The translations under genes were made by a program, and so were the position numbers. From positions 12,501 through 76,500 of the forward strand of contig CAUYUJ010000174.1 of assembly GCA_963575745.1 (NCBI GenBank): a DNA stretch of 64,000 bases, given 5' to 3'. The notes under the pieces are model-generated. The model saw only the letters and a list, made by a program, of their open reading frames with translations. It was not told where the DNA came from and ran no database searches. The stretch's first letter is position 1. Every line of letters starts with the position of its first letter. Shown piece by piece: positions 58,297 to 64,000 of this stretch. The DNA comes from Prorocentrum cordatum (Eukaryota; Sar; Dinophyceae; Prorocentrales; Prorocentraceae).

Positions 58297-58386
58297 CCTC
58301 CGGATGGAGAACGCGTCGCTCTGCGAGAGCTGCGGCTCGGACCGGAACCGGAACAGGTTCTTGCCCTCCGGAGTCCTCGCCCGGCC
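58297..58386 (-). CDS. Cdh1/Fizzy-related exon A (pre-WD40 region)
   Basis: 90 nt, 30 codons in phase 0 as drawn. It encodes RTPEGKNLFRFRSEPQLSQS then DAFSIRR. Plant and animal Cdh1 have (S/T)PxxxNIFRYKTE followed by a Ser-rich SPF/SPY block at this place. Proposed acceptor GGCGAG|GGC and donor AGG|GTTCCA are less certain than for the other exons; the acceptor could lie 11 bases either side. The TP and SP-like sites suit Cdk control. Exons for the C-box (DRxIPxR) should lie further upstream but were not found up to 64,000. Confidence 0.8.
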
Positions 58387-58424
58387 CTCGCCGCCTGGCG
58401 GTGCGCCAAGAAGGCTGGGATGGG

Positions 58425-58690
58425 GCATGTCCTCCTACGGGCGCTTTGTGGGGCACGGAAACGGCAGGGCCGTTTTTTCACCGTTTCCAAAAAAATGCCC
58501 CTTGAAAACGGAAACGGCAAAAAAACGGCGACCGGAAACGGCAAAAAAACGGCTCCAGGATCGGAACCGGAGCCGGAACCGGTCAAAAAACGGCGACGGG
58601 ACCGGTAAAAAAACGGCGTCAGAACCGGCAAAAAAACGGCAAAACGGAACCGGTAAAAAGACGGCCCTGCCGTTTCCAGGGCCCACTAAG
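58425..58690. repeat. GGAAACGGCAAAAAACGG repeat R4, copy 2
   Basis: Partner of 54,935-55,190 with the same lead-in and unit. It lies just upstream of exon A in the gene sense. Confidence 0.85.
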
Positions 58691-58778
58691 TACAGGCGGC
58701 TTCCGAAAGAGAACTCAAAACATCGTCAAAGAATTGGCAGACATGGCTAGACGAGCGCGTTCCACAACTTGCAGAGTA

Positions 58779-58955
58779 CTCCAGATTTCGTAATAAAAGG
58801 GAGGGGGTCTGGACCCTCCAAGACAGGCCATTTCAGACCTCCCCCGTGGGAAAACCATCCAAAACATCGTCCCCAGACCCCCCAGGCCCTCCAAGATAGG
58901 CTGGAAGAGACTCCCCCGAAATGAGACCCCCCTCCCTTTATTACGAAATCTGGAG
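58779..58955. mobile_element. Mariner-like MITE, family M6, full length
   Basis: 177 bp. The left end CTCCAGATTTCGTAATAAAA and right end TTTATTACGAAATCTGGAG are almost perfect inverted repeats of about 28 bp, with TA directly outside both ends (58,777-58,778 and 58,956-58,957). The interior is an imperfect palindrome rich in CCCCAGACCCCC. Stowaway-type MITEs share the CTCC start and TA target. Confidence 0.9.
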
Positions 58956-58957
58956 TA

Positions 58958-60030
58958 TCTACTCGCAAGTGGCCTGGATCCGACGCGGGGGCGATAAATT
59001 ACATCGAAGCGGACATGTGTTTTTGTTTTCGGACACTTGCGAGCATGCACTTTGCGAGTAGTGGAGCGCGCTCGGTGAATAGCCCAAAGAGCACGACTAC
59101 TCGTCCCCAGGCCATTTTGACAATGCTGGGAGGCTCCTCCTGTAGAGAGAGACATGCCCGACTTCTCAGCCTGGCGGTGCGCCAAAAGGGGGCTCGGCGA
59201 TCGAGGTTTGCATTACCAAAGCCCTGCTCACGGCTCCACCTCGCGAGGGGTCAGGGGGGGCTCGGACACAAGCCGGCGTCGAGCTAGGGGGGAAAATGAG
59301 AGAAGGCCCTCTCAGGAGGCGGCGGGGCTTCTCGGAAGCCATCAGGCCTTCTTTCGGAGGTCGGAAAGGGGCGTGGCGTAATGGGGTATGGTGCCAATCG
59401 TGAACATGGCGATGCTATATACGATAGATAACATCGCCTGATTCCCCTTTTAAATAACAGTAGCACCACACCCCTTTACACCAAACCCCTTTCCTACTTC
59501 CAAACTTTTGAGAGGTCTTCTGCGTTTTCCGGGAAGGCTTGGAAAACTTCTGAGACGGCCGGGTGCTTCCGAGCCTTCCGAGAAGGCCCGCCCCCCCCCA
59601 CTTCCCTTCCAGGTCTGGCCGCCGAAATACACACAAGTCCAAGGATTCCCTGCATGATGCTAGATGTTCTCGATGTTCGTCTTCCCCTCCACTTCCCATA
59701 TCTTCCGCACTTTCCTAGGCATCGGCGCCGAGAGAGTCTCTGGAGGCAGAGCTCCTGTCCATGCACCGTCCTGTTGGCGTCCAGAGCTGGAAGGCTACAG
59801 AGGAGGCATGGACGAAGCTCCGACCGCCGCGGGGACGCGAGGCGGGGGGGGGGCTATCCAGGAAGCGGACAGGCAGGGGGCCGCTCGGATGCGAAGAGGC
59901 CTCTGATTGAGGGGGCCGCTCGGCTGCCGCAGGAGGAGGCCTCCGAGCCTCCGATGCGGGGGCCGCCTGTGAACGGGCGACGAACGGTAGAACATAATTA
60001 TCCCAGTGCGACCCTACCTAGGAGTTGGAG
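58958..60030. other. Unique and repeat-derived sequence, no supported gene
   Basis: Contains an M2 right end (CTCCTGTAGAGAGAGACATG, ending 59,162), a decayed R2 copy (59,648-59,725) and TTCTCGGAAGGC-type inverted words. All frames were read and no domain was found; the C-box of Cdh1 was looked for here without success. Confidence 0.4.
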
Positions 60031-60034
60031 CATC

Positions 60035-60240
60035 TAGGAAAACATAATCTACATATACACCGACAGCTACATTCACATCTACACCTGCATCTACATCTAC
60101 ATCAACATCAACAGCGAGACTCACATCTACATCTACACCTACATATACACCTACACCTACAAATACATCTACATATACATATACATCTACACCTACATCC
60201 ACATCTACACCTACACCTACATCTACATCGACATCTACAA
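60035..60240. repeat. ACATCT / ACACCT hexamer repeat
   Basis: About 200 bp of ACATCTACACCTACATCTAC-type units. Confidence 0.92.
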
Positions 60241-60359
60241 CTTCGCATTGGTGTTGCTTTTGCTTTGCGTTGCCTTGCCTGTGCTAATTTTGCTGTTGCT
60301 GTTGATGTTGCTTTGCGTTTGCTGTTGTCGGTGATTGATGTTGTGTTTGATGTGCCTGC

Positions 60360-60720
60360 TATGCTCTGCTATGCTATGATATGATATGATATGCTGAGCT
60401 ATGCTATGATATGCTATGCTATGATATGCTTGGCCATGCTATGCTATGTTATGCTGTGCTAATGCTGCGCTGCGCTATGCTGCGCTGCGCTAAGCTAAGC
60501 TAAGGCGAGCTAAGATATGATAAGCTAAGTTAAGCTAAGCCAGGCTAGGCTAAGCCAAGCTAAGCTAAACAAAGCTAAGCCAGGCTAAGTCAAGCTAAGC
60601 TAAGCTAGGCTAGGCTAAGCTAAGCTAAGCTGAGCTAAGTTAAGCTAGGCTAAGCTAGGTTAGGTTAAGCTAAGCTAAGCTAAGCTAGGCTAAGCTAAGA
60701 TGAGATAAGCAACGCTAAGC
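60360..60720. repeat. ATGCT and AAGCT pentamer repeats
   Basis: GCTATGATAT units to about 60,480, then AAGCTAAGCTAGGCTA units to 60,720. Confidence 0.92.
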
Positions 60721-61009
60721 TAAGGGGACGTAACTGGGGGAACCGCGGGGCGGATACTGGGGGAACCGCCCGGGGCGGTGTGCACTGCCCGGCCCCTTTA
60801 AGAAAGAGAGTAAGAACCCTTCTAGGCAGAGCCTAGGTAGGGAATAAACTTCTTCGCTGTCGGGGGCGCCTGTCCCTGGGCGGCTGGGAAGTCCCCCAAT
60901 CAGAGCCTGCCTCGGCAGGGGTCCTAGCGGATTCATATGGCTAGGTGAGTTGAGCCGCCGATGTCGGTGGCCAGCCCGGGTGCCCGGGTGCCCGGGTGCC
61001 CGGGTGCTC
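60721..61009. other. Short unique stretch
   Basis: Ends in four copies of GGTGCCCGG (about 60,978-61,005). A minus-strand frame of 73 codons has no recognisable domain. Confidence 0.4.
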
Positions 61010-61160
61010 TATCGCCCTTTAGCCCTATAGCCCTATAGCCCTATATAGTCTATGGCCCTATAGCCCTATAGCCCTATAGCTCTATAGCCCTATAGCCATG
61101 TAGCCCTACAGCCCTACAGCCCTATAGCCCTGTAGCTCCTTAACCCTATAGCTCAAAAAA
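61010..61160. repeat. AGCCCTAT array, second copy
   Basis: Same unit as 49,690-50,285. Confidence 0.9.
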
Positions 61161-61439
61161 AGATCATGATTGGGGTGTTTCTCTGGTGCCAGTGATACCC
61201 TGACGGTGGCACATTAGGGGTATGTATAAACTTTCCAGCTGCCTGGGGGGCTGGCGTCCCCGACTGCGGAAAAAAGTCGACTGTACATGGAGAGCGGGGG
61301 GGGGGCGTCCAAGAGGTGGGGGCACGCTCTGCGTTACAAGGAGGCCGCCCCCCACACCGCCCTGCCCATGGCCACAACCGCACCCAAGGCGCCTCCTAGC
61401 ATCTCTCTGGCCACCTCCCCGCGCCGCGTCCACCGGCCG

Positions 61440-61600
61440 GTGGCCACTCTGGGGGCGATTCAGGGCCATCTTGGAGGCTATCTTGGCCGCTCTTGGGTCC
61501 GTCTGAGGAGCCTCTTGTGCCGTCATGGGGCCGTCTTGGAAGCCTCTTGGGCGATCTTGGGGGCCCCCGGGGCCGTCGGAGGGCCGAAAAGAAGGCAGCG
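61440..61600. repeat. CCAAGACGGCC-type repeats, reverse orientation
   Basis: Words GGCCATCTTGGAGGC, GCCGTCTTGGAAGCCTCTTG and GCGATCTTGGGGGCC mirror the field at 1,090-2,760. Confidence 0.7.
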
Positions 61601-61639
61601 CGCGAAAGTCCTTTTCAAAGGCAGAGTTAACCAGCCTCG

Positions 61640-61772
61640 AACGTATCCCTATCCCCAAGATGGGCGAGCAAAAAGCGAGGACAATCCTAGGGATAGGCCC
61701 TCAGGAACTGAGGGAATCCTTAAGATCGGCATCGAGGTGAGGTGATGCCAAACATAGGGATAGGGATATGTT
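61640..61772. mobile_element. Hairpin repeat, family M5, copy 2
   Basis: Contains TATCCCTATCCCCAAGATGG, CAATCCTAGGGATAGG and GCCAAACATAGGGATAGGGA, the M5 arrangement of 47,165-47,310 in the opposite orientation. Confidence 0.6.
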
Positions 61773-61879
61773 TCAAATTGGTAACGAGCGGCGCCCCCCA
61801 TCGGAGCCCCCACGCAGGGCCCGCGGCGCCCGCGAGCGCCCCCCCCGACGGGACCCCTCGCGCGGCCCACCCTGGCCGC

Positions 61880-62115
61880 CGCAGCCGCGAGGGTGCCCCC
61901 CGTGGGCGCCCCGTGGGCGCCCCGCCCCGTGGGCGCCCCGCACCGTGGGCGCGCCTCGTGGGCGCCTCGTAGGCGCACCGTGGGCACGCCTCGTGGGCGC
62001 CTCGTGGGCGCCCCGTGGGCGCCCCGTGGGCGCCTCGTGGGCGCCTCGTGGGCGCCCCGCCCCGTGGGCGCCCCTCGTGGGCGCCTCGTGGGCGCCCCGT
62101 GGGCGCCCCGCGAGC
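61880..62115. repeat. GTGGGCGCCTC / GTGGGCGCCCC tandem array
   Basis: About 20 copies of a 10-12 bp unit. The large Ala/Pro/Arg/Gly-rich frames crossing it on both strands are repeat translations. Confidence 0.93.
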
Positions 62116-63150
62116 CGCCCTCCGGGCCGGAGCCCTCGCGGGCTCCATGCTGGCCAGGTTCCCGAGCCCTCGGTCGGGCACATCCCCTCCTGCGGGCGCA
62201 GCCTCGAAGGAAATCAAAGAGCATAGTCGAAGCACAAGGGATCCCAAAGTGGCCAGACGGGGGGCACGAGAAAAAGTTGGTCCCCTGGCTGCGTTTTTTA
62301 CTGTTCGTGGCTCCTCCTCCTCCTCCTCCTGCATCGGGGGCGGCCAAGAGGGGGGCGACCAAGGGGGGGGGGAGCCGCAAATCACGGCCGGCGGCGCGTG
62401 CGCGGCCCCCGGGCCCATGGGGGGGGCCAGGGACGCAATGAAATAGGAGGAGGCGCCATGAAATCTGGGGAGATCTCGTGGCCCACGCCATGGCATCCCC
62501 CCCCCCTGGTCATCACCCCCCCTCTGGCCGCCCCCCGAGCCCCCCGACTGCGACGAGGGACCTGCCCGGCTGCGCCCGAGCCACGGCCCGCCGCGGCCAC
62601 GGGGGGAGGCCCCCCCGGGGAGAGGCCGAGCGCTCACGCGTCCACGAGCACATCGCCGCGGCTCCCGCCGCCCCGGGGGTCTTGCAGGCCTGGAGATCGA
62701 CACCAACACCAACAGGTGTGCATCTATAGAGATTGCAGGCCAGGAGATTGACTGAGATTGCGTTCTGAGAGATTCTATTAGGCGTTTCTGAGATTGCAAC
62801 ACCAACACCAACACCACCCGGGGTCTTGCAGGCCTAGAGATTGACACCAACACTAGCACCAATAGATATCGGCGGTGTGCATCCACCGAGGGAGGAAGAT
62901 CCTCGATCTCGGTGATGGTGGTGATGTTCTGGCTTCCAAGGTGGCCGAGATATTGCCACCAACACCGAAACCGAGGATCGTCTTCCCCCTGTGGAGGCAA
63001 CCCCCTGTGTTGGTGTTGGTGCCCATTTCTAGGCCTCCAAGGGTCGGCCTCCTCCGGGGCCGGCTTTGAAAGCGCCGCGTGCAGCCGAGCTGGGGCTTCG
63101 TAAACAGGGGTTTGGCTAAACGGGGGCCTAGGCTGTTCCACATACCCCCG
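62116..63150. other. GC-rich stretch with CACCAACAC repeats
   Basis: Direct repeats around CTTGCAGGCCTGGAGATCGA and CACCAACACCAACA lie at 62,680-62,870, with the complement TTGGTGTTGGTGCCC at 63,010. A 473-codon minus frame crosses it, but its content follows these repeats and the array at 61,880. No gene is supported. Confidence 0.45.
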
Positions 63151-63154
63151 TTTA

Positions 63155-63330
63155 CAGTCGGGGCGTTGACCTAAGGAACCCTAAATAAGGAACGGGGCCC
63201 CTTTCTCCCATAAATTACACTTCGATCTCCCATGGAAAACCTCATGAAAACCTGAGGCAAGCTGCAGAACAATCAAGGAACACCGAGCCCCTCCTCAACG
63301 AGAAGGGTTCCTTCGTCAGCGCCCCGACTG
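63155..63330. mobile_element. Mariner-like MITE, family M1, full length
   Basis: 176 bp. Left end CAGTCGGGGCGTTGACCTAA with TA outside it (63,153-63,154); right end GTCAGCGCCCCGACTG followed by CA, a one-base change from TA. A second 3' fragment of the family lies at 63,450-63,504. Confidence 0.85.
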
Positions 63331-63506
63331 CAGGGGTTTGGCTAACAGGGGGCTTTGGCTGTTCCACATTACCCCCGTTGACTGTGCCCCCGTCTGTGGC
63401 GCCCCGGGCCGCCTCAACGAGGAGGAGGAGGAGCACTGTAAAGCAACTAAGGAACACGGAGCCCCTCCCCAACAAAAAGGGTTCCTTCTTCGGGGCCCCG
63501 ACTGAC

Positions 63507-63660
63507 GTCGGGCGCGTCCCCCTACAGTCGGATTTGGGGCTGGGAATGCAAAATACTTACAAAAATGCCCCCAAATAGTCAACACATCTATTCCAGAAAT
63601 AGTCCCCAGACTATTGCTTTATTCTCTTGACGATTCCTCCTGTAGAGGGACAGGCCCGAC
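63507..63660. mobile_element. Family M2 inverted-repeat element
   Basis: 154 bp, ends GTCGGGCGCGTCCCCCTACA and TGTAGAGGGACAGGCCCGAC. The interior holds a CCCAAATAGTCAACACATC-like AT-rich part and CCCCAGACTATTGCTT, shared with the copy at 45,614-45,833. Confidence 0.75.
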
Positions 63661-64000
63661 TGAAAGCCAAGGCTACCGTCGGCCCGGGTCAGAAGGAAGC
63701 GCGATGAGGATTCAGGGGGCCTTGGAAGGCCACGTCGACATTCTGCGAGCGGGGCGCGGCCAGCGGGAGCGGCCAAGGATGGACCGAGGAGGCAAGGATG
63801 CCAGGGTACCCCTTGGGAAAGATGCCCATCCCATCTACGCGGGTTCACTGCACGGTGGGGGCAGTCGATGGGGATTTTTTCTTATATTAGGCAGCATAGA
63901 GGACCACTTCGTGGAGTATTCACCTGCTCGTGACGAGTACGTGTACTACACTCGAGAGCTGACAGGTCGCTAGTGCAGTCGATGAGGGGAACCATTGGAC
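63661..64000. other. Right edge of the window, no supported gene
   Basis: A plus-strand frame of 119 codons starts at 63,614 inside the M2 element and runs to 63,973. It shows no recognised domain and is not called. Confidence 0.4.

Noticed and set aside
61720-63141. A 473-codon minus-strand frame
   Set aside because: Most of it is the GTGGGCGCC array and the CACCAACAC repeats; the remainder shows no known domain.

Overview
The window looks like nuclear DNA of a dinoflagellate. The evidence is a split host gene with GC and GA splice donors next to GT, Copia and LINE families of the dinoflagellate type, a relic of the dinoflagellate spliced leader (dinoSL) in or at the 5' end of each autonomous retroelement, and very high simple-repeat content. 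The species cannot be named from the sequence.

Layout. 1-5,486: GC-rich degenerate repeats and GGA/TCC tracts. 5,487-16,230: a nearly complete Ty1/Copia element on the minus strand, with 175-bp LTRs differing at 2 positions. It has gag-protease, integrase, a segment with a cytosine-methyltransferase-like signature, RT-RNase H, and an extra 816-aa ORF downstream of pol. 16,231-20,285: microsatellites and composite tandem repeats. 20,286-26,409: LINE 1, minus strand, ORF2 broken by frameshifts. 26,410-34,243: GGA, ATG and AGT tracts, a 73-bp satellite and a 100-base assembly gap. 34,244-58,386: seven minus-strand exons of a Cdh1/Fizzy-related APC/C activator, with a second LINE (37,591-44,280) inside its largest intron. 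58,387-64,000: short inverted-repeat elements, dispersed repeats and simple sequence.

The seven Cdh1 exons give 208 contiguous residues with every inferred intron in phase 0. They cover the end of the N-terminal region and the first three WD40 blades. The C-box exons, the remaining blades and the C-terminal IR tail were not found here. One intron is a 138-bp hairpin bounded by a 6-nt direct repeat, the form expected of a transposon-derived intron (introner). In each of the four other introns carrying microsatellites, the tract nearest one exon is GGA and the tract nearest the other is TCC on the same strand, so the intron ends are complementary.

All three autonomous retroelements lie inside GGA/TCC microsatellites. 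Both LINEs are in the same orientation relative to the repeat, with (TCC)n on each side in the sense strand. Several short inverted-repeat families are also present, including two mariner-like families of 176-177 bp flanked by TA. Most long open frames elsewhere are translations of trinucleotide repeats and are not annotated as genes.
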